Source of the DNA: Chryseobacterium taichungense | GTDB lineage: Bacteria > Bacteroidota > Bacteroidia > Flavobacteriales > Weeksellaceae | DNA: 64,000 bases | Reading direction: 5' to 3' | Assembly: GCF_900109935.1 (NCBI RefSeq) | Contig: NZ_FOBV01000001.1 | Location: 1 to 64,000 of the forward strand | In this document: piece by piece, positions 32,916 to 41,362 of the stretch | Numbering within the stretch: position 1 is the first letter of the stretch | Layout of the letters: each line of letters begins with the position of its first letter | The notes under the pieces: model-generated | The model's database searches: none | Seen by the model: the letters and a program-made list of their open reading frames with translations, nothing else | What the model was told of the DNA's origin: nothing | Position numbers and translations under genes: made by a program

Positions 32916-32967
32916 TTTTGGCTAAAGCCTTATGTTATTTTCTAATTTAAATGGGCTAAAGCCCATT
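32916..32967. repeat. GGCTAAAGCC intergenic repeat pair
   Basis: TTTGGCTAAAGCC (near 32917-32929) and AATGGGC-TAAA-GCCCATT (32950-32967) are two hairpins separated by about 20 bases inside the Bat operon. I recall this palindrome as a dispersed intergenic repeat in Chryseobacterium genomes. Confidence 0.75.
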
Positions 32968-32977
32968 ACTATTGATG

Positions 32978-33841
32978 TTATTTCTTCTGAAAATAATTAT
33001 ACAACAACTTCGAATAATCTGATCCCGTATCCATATTCAGAAAACTGGCTGAGCTGTTGGCAAAATCTTCCTCAAGCGCTTTCAGTTTCTGTTTTTGTGC
33101 TTCTGCAAAATTATATCTCCATCTTGCATTGGATGTGTTTGCCCAGATCTGTTTTCCTGTTTCTGCATCATATAATAAAGTATAGCCAACATCCGGAATC
33201 TCATTATCTTTTACATCAAAAATCCGCATTCCCAGCAACTGATGCTTTTTAGATACAGCCTTTAACATTTTAGAATCATATTCATCTTCAAAATCCGAAA
33301 ACATAAAAACCAGAGATTTTCTTTTAAAAATCCCCATCATATATTCCAGCGCCTTGTCAATTTTTGCTATGGCCGGAACATAATCAGCGGTCAATATCGT
33401 ACTGATAATCGAGAGAATGTGCTTTCTGCCTTTCTGTGGAGGAATAACTTTATATACTTTATCCGCGAACAAAATCAGTCCTACTTTATCATTATTTCCC
33501 GCCGCTGAAAATCCTAAACTCGCCGCAATTTCTGCAACATATTCTCTTTTCAGCTGATTTTTGGTACCATAATCCATAGAAGCTGAAATATCGACCAGCA
33601 ACATCATGGTGAGTTCCCTCTCCTCTTCCATTACCTTTACAAACGGCTCTCTGAACCGTGCTGTTTTATTCCAGTCGATTCTTCGGATCTCATCTCCAAA
33701 CTGATAGGGGCGAACCTCCGAGAAAGTCATACCCTGACCTTTAAAAGCACTGTGATATTGCCCCATCAAAGTAGCTTCCGTTTTCTTTCGGGTACGGATT
33801 TCGATCTGCTTTACTTTTTTTACAATATCCTTTATCTGCAT
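32978..33841 (-). CDS. DUF58 domain protein
   Basis: A 287-residue cytoplasmic protein of the DUF58 family, which has a degenerate VWA fold and accompanies MoxR ATPases. The family motif is present as GMTFSEVRPYQFGDEIRRIDWNKTARFREPFVKVMEEEREL (about residues 34-74), then MLLVDISASMDYG (about 78-90, a real DxSxS MIDAS) and FMFSDFEDEYD. It is the third gene of the operon in the usual MoxR-DUF58-Bat order. It acts in assembly or control of the Bat complex, by inference from the context. Confidence 0.92.
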   Translation of the reverse strand: MQIKDIVKKVKQIEIRTRKKTEATLMGQYHSAFKGQGMTFSEVRPYQFGDEIRRIDWNKTARFREPFVKVMEEERELTMMLLVDISASMDYGTKNQLKREYVAEIAASLGFSAAGNNDKVGLILFADKVYKVIPPQKGRKHILSIISTILTADYVPAIAKIDKALEYMMGIFKRKSLVFMFSDFEDEYDSKMLKAVSKKHQLLGMRIFDVKDNEIPDVGYTLLYDAETGKQIWANTSNARWRYNFAEAQKQKLKALEEDFANSSASFLNMDTGSDYSKLLYNYFQKK

Positions 33842-33922
33842 TTCTTACGTTTGAGAATATTAGTGTTTGAGCATTTTTTTTGAGTTTTTAAAATTTTTAT
33901 CATCTTACTTCCCACTTCGATT

Positions 33923-34378
33923 TTATTTAAACTCTATAGAAACATTAAACCACTCATTATCAAATTTCGGACTGTATTTTTTGTAGAAATTAATGGCGGG
34001 CTCGTTCCATTTCAGCACCTGGAAAACCATTCCGCTATACTGGCAGGATTTTCCGTATTCCATGGTTGCTTCAAATAATTTCTTTCCAATTTGCTTTCCT
34101 CTCCATTTTTCCGTTACTACCAGATCTTCAAGATACAGCCTTCTGCCCTTCCACGTTGAATACCTGTCATAGTATAGCGAAATTCCAAGAATTTCTCCAT
34201 TATGTTCAGCTACAAATGCTCCCCAAACCGGAGAATTTCCAAATCCATCTTCTATAAATTGCTCTAACGTTAACATAACTTCGTGTAACGCTTTTTCATA
34301 ATCTGCCAGTTCTTTGATCAGCTGCAGCATCGGACCACAATCTTGCTGAACAGCTTTCCTTATGACAATATCATCCAT
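33923..34378 (-). CDS. GNAT N-acetyltransferase in the Bat operon
   Basis: A 151-residue GNAT enzyme resembling diamine (spermidine) acetyltransferases: IVIRKAVQQDCGPMLQLIKELADYEKA, FVAEHNGEILGISLYYDRYSTWKGRRLYLEDLVVTEKWRGKQIGKKLFEATMEYGKS (acetyl-CoA loop RGKQIGK at about 94-100) and LKWNEPAINFYKKYS. The start is immediately next to the stop of moxR, and 81 bases separate it from the DUF58 gene, so it appears part of the operon. It is not a usual Bat component. Substrate unknown; a polyamine or thialysine is possible. Confidence 0.88.
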   Translation of the reverse strand: MDDIVIRKAVQQDCGPMLQLIKELADYEKALHEVMLTLEQFIEDGFGNSPVWGAFVAEHNGEILGISLYYDRYSTWKGRRLYLEDLVVTEKWRGKQIGKKLFEATMEYGKSCQYSGMVFQVLKWNEPAINFYKKYSPKFDNEWFNVSIEFK

Positions 34379-35383
34379 TTACGGAGCCTGAATTTTCGCT
34401 AAAATTCTGTTAATGATTTCTTCAGATGAAATTTCTTCCGCTTCTGCCTCGAAAGTTAAACCTATTCTGTGTCTTAACACATCTTTTGCTAGTGATTTAA
34501 CATCTTCAGGAATTACGAATGCTCTTCCTCTCAAAAATGCATACGCTCTGGAAGCAATGGCAAGATTGATCGATGCTCTTGGAGACGCGCCGAAACTGAT
34601 GTAATTTTTCAGTTCAGAAAGACCATAATTTTCAGGAAAACGCGTAGCAAAAACCATATCAAGAATATATTTTTCTATCTTTTCATCAAGATAGATCTGG
34701 TTGATCAATTCTTTGGCAGCAACGATATGCTCAAGAGAAATCACAGGCTTTACTACAGGCTGGTGAGATGTTGAAACCATTCTCATGACCATTCTCTCAT
34801 CTTCAAATTTAGGATAGTCAATCGTACATTTCAGCATAAAACGATCACTCTGCGCCTCAGGTAAAAGGTAAGTTCCTTCCTGATCGATCGGGTTTTGTGT
34901 TGCCAATACCAAGAAAGGCTTTGGCAGTTTCATGGTTTCATCACCAATGGTAACCTGTTTTTCCTGCATCACCTCAAGCAATGCAGACTGCACTTTTGCT
35001 GGTGCCCGATTGATCTCATCTGCCAACACGAAGTTCGCAAAAACGGGACCTCTTTTAATGGAAAAATCATTATCTTTAACATTATAGATCATCGTTCCTA
35101 CGACATCTGCCGGCAAAAGATCCGGAGTAAACTGAATCCTGGAAAATTCACCATGAACAGCTTCCGCAAGGGTTTTGATGGCCAAGGTTTTCGCGAGACC
35201 CGGAACCCCTTCCAAAAGAACGTGACCGTTTCCTAAAAGCCCCACCAAAAGGCGGTCTATCATATATTCCTGGCCGATGATAACTTTATTGATTTCTTCG
35301 CGAAGACGGGAAAAATAGAAGTTCGCTTCCTTTACCTGTTCCGTTAACTGGCGAATATCTTCTGCTTGATATGTATCTGACAT
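34379..35383 (-). CDS. MoxR family AAA+ ATPase
   Basis: A 334-residue AAA+ ATPase. Walker A is GVPGLAKT (about residues 58-65), Walker B is FVLADEINRAP (about 115-125), sensor 1 lies in VLATQNPIDQEGTYLLPEAQSDRF and the lid region is at the C-terminus (GASPRASINLAIASRAYAFLRG). MoxR ATPases act as chaperones for VWA proteins, here probably BatA, BatB and the DUF58 protein. It is first in the operon. A promoter is expected in the 250-base spacer upstream, but I see no clear one. Confidence 0.94.
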   Translation of the reverse strand: MSDTYQAEDIRQLTEQVKEANFYFSRLREEINKVIIGQEYMIDRLLVGLLGNGHVLLEGVPGLAKTLAIKTLAEAVHGEFSRIQFTPDLLPADVVGTMIYNVKDNDFSIKRGPVFANFVLADEINRAPAKVQSALLEVMQEKQVTIGDETMKLPKPFLVLATQNPIDQEGTYLLPEAQSDRFMLKCTIDYPKFEDERMVMRMVSTSHQPVVKPVISLEHIVAAKELINQIYLDEKIEKYILDMVFATRFPENYGLSELKNYISFGASPRASINLAIASRAYAFLRGRAFVIPEDVKSLAKDVLRHRIGLTFEAEAEEISSEEIINRILAKIQAP

Positions 35384-35633
35384 AGTCTAATTTAAAATAA
35401 TTGGTAAATTTCTAATAAATACTTGCATAAATCAACACAATCAATGCCATTTTTGAGTTAAAGTTTGTTAAATATTCCGGCATTAATGCGAGATTGAAAA
35501 TGAAGTAAACTTTAAATCTTTGTATTAATAAAGCAAATTTTCATAAAAATATATAAAATTTGATTTAATCATCCGTTCAAAAATTGTCATTTCCAGTTTA
35601 TTAAACTATTTTTGGTGATTAAAATTTTGTAAA

Positions 35634-36107
35634 GTGAACTATCATTTTCAAGCTCACAGACAGGTACGCAGGAACCTTTTGGATATTTTACAGAACACTT
35701 CTCACGAAGATCTTTTGCTGATTCCGGACGGCTTCAATAATAATATATACTGGAATATGGCCCATACGGTTGCTACCCAGCAGCTTTTGCATTATTACTT
35801 AAGCGGAAATCCTTTCAGAATCGATAAATATTGGATTGAGACATACAAAAAAGGGACTTTGCCCAACCTGAATGTTCAAAAATCTGAAGTGGAGGATCTT
35901 GAATTTTTGCTTACAGAAACATCAAAGATTCTCATGAGGGATTATGACAGCGATTTCTTTTCGGATTACACTCCATACACCACAAGTTTTGGAATGGATC
36001 TTAAAAGTATTCAGGATGCTATCATTTTCAACAACATGCATGAAAGCATTCATTACGGCTATATCCTGGCGCAGAAAAGAGCAATTTTAGGAGAGAAAGG
36101 AAGATAA
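35634..36107 (+). CDS. DinB family protein
   Basis: A 157-residue four-helix protein of the DinB superfamily, starting at GTG. Metal ligands are the three His visible in WNMAHTVATQQ (about 41-47), and MHESIHYGYI (about 135-144), spaced as in DinB/YfiT. Members are thiol-dependent transferases or have unknown metal-dependent roles. No signal peptide. It is alone on the strand: a repeat lies before rlmB and AT-rich sequence lies before it. Exact function cannot be inferred. Confidence 0.82.
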   Translation: MNYHFQAHRQVRRNLLDILQNTSHEDLLLIPDGFNNNIYWNMAHTVATQQLLHYYLSGNPFRIDKYWIETYKKGTLPNLNVQKSEVEDLEFLLTETSKILMRDYDSDFFSDYTPYTTSFGMDLKSIQDAIIFNNMHESIHYGYILAQKRAILGEKGR

Positions 36108-36200
36108 GTTAAGGGTGAATTTGCTTTGCTGTCAGAAGTAAAGGCGAATTTTTACAGCAATAAATTGACTCAAAAGCAAATTGACAATTGACATTTCACA
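36108..36200. repeat. TTGAC-type dispersed intergenic repeat
   Basis: This spacer has GGGTGAATTTGCTTTGCTG followed by AAATTGACAATTGACATTTCAC. It resembles the repeats at 58621-58700 and 61159-61345 and appears to be a dispersed family with no ORF. Confidence 0.4.
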
Positions 36201-36215
36201 ATTTAACATATCAAA

Positions 36216-36974
36216 ATGACAGATAAAAAAGACGATTTTATTTTTGGGCTTCGTCCCGTGATTGAAGCTATTGAAGCAGGAAAAACGATTGACAAGATCT
36301 TTGTGCAGAATGCATTACAAGGACCTATTTATACTGAGCTTAAGGCAATTTTAGCTAAAAATAAAATTCGTCCCAACTATGTTCCGGTTGAAAAGCTCAA
36401 CCGTTTTACAAGAAAAAATCATCAGGGCGTGGTTGCCTTTATTTCAGATGTTCCTTTTCATAAAGTGGAAGATATTGTTCCTCAGTTATTTGAAGAAGGA
36501 AAAACACCTTTCTTATTAATTTTGGACCGATTAACGGATGTAAGGAATTTCGGAGCGATCTGCAGAACTGCCGAATGTGTGGGAGTAGATGCCGTGATCA
36601 TCCCCGAAAAAGGTGCTGCGCCGATCAATTCAGATGCTATAAAAACATCTGCAGGAGCACTTTACAATGTAAAAATCTGTAAAGAACCGAATCTGGCTCA
36701 CGTGGTAGATTTCCTTCAGCAAAGCGGAATCTCTGTATTTGCCGCCAGCGAAAAGGCACAAAAGCTCATTTATGATGTAGACTTTAAAGAGCCTTGCGCT
36801 ATTGTAATGGGTAACGAAGAAACCGGAATTTCAAAAGAAGTTCTTCATCACGCTGATGAAAAAATAAAACTTCCTATCGAAGGAAAAATACAATCTCTGA
36901 ATGTTTCTGTGGCCTGTGGAGCGATTTTATATGAAGCAGTAAGACAGAAAATGAAAGCTAATTCAGGACTGTAA
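36216..36974 (+). CDS. rlmB: 23S rRNA (guanosine-2'-O)-methyltransferase RlmB
   Basis: A 252-residue SPOUT methyltransferase that methylates G2251 in the ribosomal P-loop. The N-terminal substrate-binding domain begins FIFGLRPVIEAIEAGKTIDKIFVQ, and the SPOUT part has LILDRLTDVRNFGAICRTAECVGVDAVIIPEKGAAP, then the knot residues VMGNEETGIS and IPIEGKIQSLNVSVACGAILYE (seen here as LPIEGKIQSLNVSVACG). Length is normal. It runs toward the DUF6263 lipoprotein gene 31 bases further on. Confidence 0.95.
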   Translation: MTDKKDDFIFGLRPVIEAIEAGKTIDKIFVQNALQGPIYTELKAILAKNKIRPNYVPVEKLNRFTRKNHQGVVAFISDVPFHKVEDIVPQLFEEGKTPFLLILDRLTDVRNFGAICRTAECVGVDAVIIPEKGAAPINSDAIKTSAGALYNVKICKEPNLAHVVDFLQQSGISVFAASEKAQKLIYDVDFKEPCAIVMGNEETGISKEVLHHADEKIKLPIEGKIQSLNVSVACGAILYEAVRQKMKANSGL

Positions 36975-37005
36975 TAAGTTAATAATAAAATTTAAAAAGA
37001 ATTTA

Positions 37006-38058
37006 ATGAAAAATATAGCAGCATTAGCGCTAATCTCAACAATAGCACTAGTTTCTTGTAATAAAAAAGAAACGGCAAAAATCACAAAAGTAGATCCTAA
37101 AACAGGAAAAACCATTACCGTAGAAGTTCCGGCAGATTCTGTTGCAAAAGTTGAAGAAAATCCTGCCATTAAAGACTCCGCAGGCATTTATACCCAAAGT
37201 TTCAAGCTTGAGAAAGGAAAAACTTATCCTTTAACAACTTACCAGAGAGACACGAAAACAATGACAGACCCTACCGGGAAAACGCTTAATGCTACAAGTG
37301 AATCGACTGACGAGATGTCTTTTACCGTAAATGACATCAAAGGGAATGTTTATGATATTACGTTAAATCTTATTGCCAAAAGAAACTCTCAGACAGCACA
37401 GGGAAAAACAGTTGTTGTTGATACAAAATTACCTATCCCAAAAGAAGATGACCTGAAAATGATCTGGAACATCAACAGAGCACTTACCAGCAATAAGCTT
37501 AATATGAAGATGGACACCAAAGGGAATGTAATTTCCATAACAGGTTTTGATGCAGTTTACAACAAAGTGGGGAATTCAGTAGGTACTATCGTGAAGGATA
37601 AAAATCAGAAAGAAAGCATTATCGCTAGCCTGAAAGAATCATTCAACGAAAAGGTGCTGAAAGATCAGTTCAATAAAAACCTCACCATTATTCCGAGAAA
37701 AGGGGTCAAAGTAGGCGAAAAATGGACAAACAGCGAAAATGCAGATGCACAGGGAAAAATAAAAGTGACATCCAATTACGTATTAAAAAGTGTCGGAAAT
37801 GGTATTGCTGAAATTGCTGTAACCGGAGGCATCCCTAAAAAAGTTGAAAAACAGAACCAGGGAGAAGTAACCCACAGTCTGAGCAGTGAACTGACACAAA
37901 ACGGAACCATCAAATTTGATCAGAATACCGGATGGATCAATAATCAGAATATTTCTGTGAAAACAACACAGATCGAAACCATTTCAAACGGGAAAGAATC
38001 CCAGTCTATGAAAAGTGTTTCCAATTCTTCTGTAATGGTCAATCCGTCTTCAAAATAA
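37006..38058 (+). CDS. DUF6263 family lipoprotein
   Basis: A 350-residue lipoprotein. The signal peptide ends in LVSCN (lipobox Cys at residue 19). A short Lys-rich linker leads to a beta-rich body (YTQSFKLEKGKTYPLTTYQRDTKTMTDPTGKTLNATSESTDEMSF) and KVGEKWTNSENADAQGKIKVTSNYVLKSVGNGIAEI. This matches DUF6263, found in Bacteroidota envelopes and of unknown function. It follows rlmB by 31 bases and precedes a small membrane protein gene. Likely anchored on the periplasmic side of a membrane. Confidence 0.8.
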   Translation: MKNIAALALISTIALVSCNKKETAKITKVDPKTGKTITVEVPADSVAKVEENPAIKDSAGIYTQSFKLEKGKTYPLTTYQRDTKTMTDPTGKTLNATSESTDEMSFTVNDIKGNVYDITLNLIAKRNSQTAQGKTVVVDTKLPIPKEDDLKMIWNINRALTSNKLNMKMDTKGNVISITGFDAVYNKVGNSVGTIVKDKNQKESIIASLKESFNEKVLKDQFNKNLTIIPRKGVKVGEKWTNSENADAQGKIKVTSNYVLKSVGNGIAEIAVTGGIPKKVEKQNQGEVTHSLSSELTQNGTIKFDQNTGWINNQNISVKTTQIETISNGKESQSMKSVSNSSVMVNPSSK

Positions 38059-38141
38059 ATAGTTCAGAATTCAAGGTTTGGGTTTAAACTTCCCAACATT
38101 TAAAATAAACTCAAACCCTGAACCATAAACATTTAATTATT

Positions 38142-38387
38142 ATGAAATATATTTTTGAGCTGGTATTAGCCGCAATCATTATTTTCTTTGTGTGGAATAT
38201 TCTTAAAAGAATTTTCTTTAAAACATTTTATGGTTATAGATTTAACAATAACAATCAGAATAATAAGCAGCAGGATATTCAAAACTCAAATAAAAACAAT
38301 AAAAATATCAACTGGGATGCTGAAACCGTAGATTACGAAGAGGTAAAAGACAGTAATGATAAAGGTAATTCTGAAAATAAAAGATAA
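38142..38387 (+). CDS. small membrane protein, DUF4834-like
   Basis: An 81-residue protein with one N-terminal membrane helix (FELVLAAIIIFFVWNILKRIFF), then an Asn/Gln/Lys-rich stretch and an acidic DAETVDYEEVKD segment. The layout and the gene order before yfhO match the small DUF4834-type proteins of Flavobacteriia, although I cannot confirm this from sequence. It lies 11 bases upstream of the YfhO gene and is probably co-transcribed with it. Function unknown. Confidence 0.65.
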   Translation: MKYIFELVLAAIIIFFVWNILKRIFFKTFYGYRFNNNNQNNKQQDIQNSNKNNKNINWDAETVDYEEVKDSNDKGNSENKR

Positions 38388-38398
38388 TAACCATCAAC

Positions 38399-40939
38399 AT
38401 GGCGAAAAATAAAAACCTGATTTATATTGCAATTTCATTAGTTGTATTTATCGTTCTAGCATTTTTATATTCCACTCCTGTTTTTACGGGAAAACAGCTT
38501 TTCCAGCACGATATCGTGCAGTACCGCGGCGGCGCCAAAGAACTTCTCGATTACCGGGCTGATACCGGAAAAGAAACCTATTGGAGTGACTCTATGTTTG
38601 GGGGAATGCCTACTTACCAGATGGGAAGCCAGTTCAAGGGAGATATTATTAAACAAATTGATTCTAAACTGAACTTTTTGCCGAGGCCGGTCAACTATAT
38701 TTTCCTGCTCTTCGCGGGCTTTTTCCTGTTGGGAATGGTTGCTGTCAGAAACTGGAAATACGCCTTATTGGGAGCTACTTTTTTCGGGCTCTCAACTTAT
38801 TTTTACATTGCCATTGCAGCGGGGCATAACGGTAAAATCAATACCATTGAATATTTCGCACCGCTTCTTGCCGGAATTTTACTGGTTTATATAAGAAAAA
38901 ACTACATCTGGGGATTCATTGTAACGACTTTATTTATGGGGCTACAGATTGCAGCCAACCACCCGCAGATGACGTATTATCTGTTTCTTGCATTAGGATT
39001 TTTATTCTTATCTGAATTGATTCGTGCGATTCAGAAAAAAACACCAATGAAACATTTCCTGATCTCTTCAGGAATTATTGCAGCATCATGCCTGATTGGT
39101 GTCGGAATGAACTCTCAGAGAATTTTGGCAAATTCCGAATACATTAAAGAAACCGTTCGTGGAAAACAGATTTTAACCAACGAAAGTCACACTGGCGGAG
39201 CATCAGGAATGGATAAAGAAAGCATGCTGCTTTGGAGTTACGGAAAACTGGAAACCCTAAACCTCTTCATACCGAGACTGATGGGTGGCGGAAGCCAGGA
39301 ACCTGAAGGAAAGGAAATGATGAATAAAGTGCAGAAGCTTGTTCAGGAAAATGTAGGTTCTCAGGCTGAAATGGACAGAATTTCCAAAGGTTTTGGCAGC
39401 CTTACCTACTGGGGCGACCAGCCGGGAACTTCAGGACCTGCTTATCAGGGAGCCATCGTATGTTTTCTGGCACTTTTAGGATTTTTCTTTGCCTGGAAAA
39501 AGTACCGCTACTGGATCCTCGGAGCAACGATTCTGACCATCTTTTTAGCATGGGGAAGCAACTTTATGGCACTTTCTGATTTCTTCATTGATTTTATTCC
39601 TTTTTATAATAAATTCAGGGCGCCCTCTTCAATCCTCGTAGTGGTAGAACTGCTGTTTCCTTTAATTGCAATCATCGGTTTATACAGATTTTTTACTGAT
39701 AAAGAATTAACAACAGAATACAAACAGAAAATTCTTCTTTATGTTGGTGGAGGAACACTAGGTTTTGTGTTGATCCTACTGCTTTTCGGAAAATCTTTAC
39801 TAGGATTCCACACAGACAACGAAAAAACATATCTTCCTCCTTTCCTGCTGGATTATCTGGTGGAAGAAAGATTTAAATTATTCAGAATTGACGCCATAAA
39901 AGCTTTTATATACGTTGCTATTGCTGTTGCAACTTTGTTTATGGTTTTAAAGCAAAAACTTAATCAAAATATTGCGCTAGTAATCCTTGGAGTAGTAAGT
40001 TTATTTGACCTTTGGAGCGTCAACAAACGTTATCTTAATGATGACAATTATGTTGACAAGATCTTTGCCGAAAATCCTTTCCAGACAGAAAGTTCAAATC
40101 TTATGGTGGAAAAAGTTCAGGGCAACCCAAACCTCGAACCGATCTTAGCAAATATAAACGTTAATAAAACATTAGAAACCATCGCTGAAAAAGATAAAAC
40201 GCATTACAGGATCTTTAATAACATTTTAGGAACATTCAGCGAGACGAATACGTCATATTTCAAATCTTCCATCGGCGGATATCATGCGGTGAAGCTAAGA
40301 AGATATGACGACGTGATCAATGAATATTTCCAGATTATGGATTCAGTAAGAGTTCCGAATATCCTTAATCTTTTAAATGCAAAATACCTTGTCGTAGGTA
40401 GTCCTGATCAACCGCAGGCAATTCCTAATCCAAGAGCCAACGGAAATGCTTGGTTTGTAAGCGACCTGAAATTCGTAGAATCACCTAACCAGGAGATCAA
40501 ATCAATTGGTGTCATTGACAGTAAAAAAACAGCAGTGATTGCTGTATCTGACAAAAAATACTTTGATGGCAAAACGGTTCAGGCAGATTCAACAGCATTT
40601 ATCAATTTAACAAATTATCAGCCTAACGAGCTGGAATTCAAATCTCAGTCGAAAACACCTCAGCTGGCAGTATTTTCAGAGATTTACTATCCTCACGGCT
40701 GGAAATTCTTCATTGATGAAAAAGAAGTTCCTTACATCAAGGCAGATTATCTTCTCCGAGCAGTACATGTTCCTGCCGGAAGCCACAACATAAAAATGAT
40801 CTTTGAACCCGAGGTAATTGAAAAAGGAAAATGGATCTCGCTTCTGTGCTTCGCCGTATTTATTTTACTGGGCGGTTTTGGAATTTATTTTATTTACCGC
40901 AAAAGAGGCAAAGGACAAATTTTAGCAACGAAAGAATAA
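38399..40939 (+). CDS. YfhO family membrane protein
   Basis: An 846-residue inner-membrane protein with about a dozen membrane helices and large loops. The N-terminal region has FTGKQLFQHDIVQYRGGAKELLDYRADTGKETYWSDSMFGGMPTYQM, the catalytic-like segment of the GT-C glycosyltransferase superfamily, and later YNKFRAPSSILVVVELLFPL. YfhO proteins are probably lipid-linked sugar transferases for cell-envelope polymers such as lipoteichoic acid in Firmicutes. The role in a Bacteroidota envelope is inferred. A repeat-flanked GIY-YIG gene and a glycosyltransferase gene follow. Confidence 0.88.
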   Translation: MAKNKNLIYIAISLVVFIVLAFLYSTPVFTGKQLFQHDIVQYRGGAKELLDYRADTGKETYWSDSMFGGMPTYQMGSQFKGDIIKQIDSKLNFLPRPVNYIFLLFAGFFLLGMVAVRNWKYALLGATFFGLSTYFYIAIAAGHNGKINTIEYFAPLLAGILLVYIRKNYIWGFIVTTLFMGLQIAANHPQMTYYLFLALGFLFLSELIRAIQKKTPMKHFLISSGIIAASCLIGVGMNSQRILANSEYIKETVRGKQILTNESHTGGASGMDKESMLLWSYGKLETLNLFIPRLMGGGSQEPEGKEMMNKVQKLVQENVGSQAEMDRISKGFGSLTYWGDQPGTSGPAYQGAIVCFLALLGFFFAWKKYRYWILGATILTIFLAWGSNFMALSDFFIDFIPFYNKFRAPSSILVVVELLFPLIAIIGLYRFFTDKELTTEYKQKILLYVGGGTLGFVLILLLFGKSLLGFHTDNEKTYLPPFLLDYLVEERFKLFRIDAIKAFIYVAIAVATLFMVLKQKLNQNIALVILGVVSLFDLWSVNKRYLNDDNYVDKIFAENPFQTESSNLMVEKVQGNPNLEPILANINVNKTLETIAEKDKTHYRIFNNILGTFSETNTSYFKSSIGGYHAVKLRRYDDVINEYFQIMDSVRVPNILNLLNAKYLVVGSPDQPQAIPNPRANGNAWFVSDLKFVESPNQEIKSIGVIDSKKTAVIAVSDKKYFDGKTVQADSTAFINLTNYQPNELEFKSQSKTPQLAVFSEIYYPHGWKFFIDEKEVPYIKADYLLRAVHVPAGSHNIKMIFEPEVIEKGKWISLLCFAVFILLGGFGIYFIYRKRGKGQILATKE

Positions 40940-40944
40940 GCAAT

Positions 40945-41355
40945 TGTCATTCTGAACGAAGCAAAGCGCAGTGAAGAATCTCTAAAAATTTAAATAAAAT
41001 AAACACGAAGATGAAAACCCTGGGAACTCACAATTATTATGTCTATATATTGACAAATAAGATCAAAACAGTATTATACACCGGGGTAACCAATGATTTA
41101 GAAAAAAGATTGTATTGGCATAAAAATCCAGAAGCGATAGATAAAAGTTTTACATTTAAATACAAATGCTTCTTTTTAGTTTATTTTGAATGTTTTAAGG
41201 ATATTGATACTGCTATAAAAAGAGAAAAACAAATTAAAGGTTGGGTCAGAAATAAAAAAGAAGCCCTAATCAATGAATTTAATCCAACCTGGAAATTTCT
41301 AAATGATGAAATTAAATGAGATTCTTCATTTCGTTTCACTTCATTCAGAATGACA
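40945..41355. mobile_element. GIY-YIG cassette with 38-bp terminal inverted repeats
   Basis: Imperfect inverted repeats of 38 bp lie at 40945-40982 and 41318-41355 (32 of 38 identical); the left begins TGTCATTCTGAACGAAG and ends GAAGAATCTC. Between them is one gene, the GIY-YIG nuclease, whose stop codon overlaps the right repeat. The element is 411 bp and inserted between yfhO and a glycosyltransferase gene. It is a candidate mobile or homing-type cassette. No target duplication is clear. Confidence 0.6.
41011..41319 (+). CDS. GIY-YIG nuclease family protein
   Basis: A 102-residue protein consisting only of a GIY-YIG domain: YYVYILTN...LYTGVTNDLEKRLYWHKN (the GIY and YIG strands with the Arg in LEKRL) and a late AIKREKQIKGW containing the catalytic Glu, followed by NPTWKFLNDE. 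Such small URI/UvrC-like domains are common in Bacteroidota and often lie in intergenic repeats. No DNA-binding domain is fused. Whether it cleaves DNA is unknown. It sits between two inverted repeats, the right one reaching into its stop codon. Confidence 0.88.
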   Translation: MKTLGTHNYYVYILTNKIKTVLYTGVTNDLEKRLYWHKNPEAIDKSFTFKYKCFFLVYFECFKDIDTAIKREKQIKGWVRNKKEALINEFNPTWKFLNDEIK

Positions 41356-41362
41356 TAATTAT

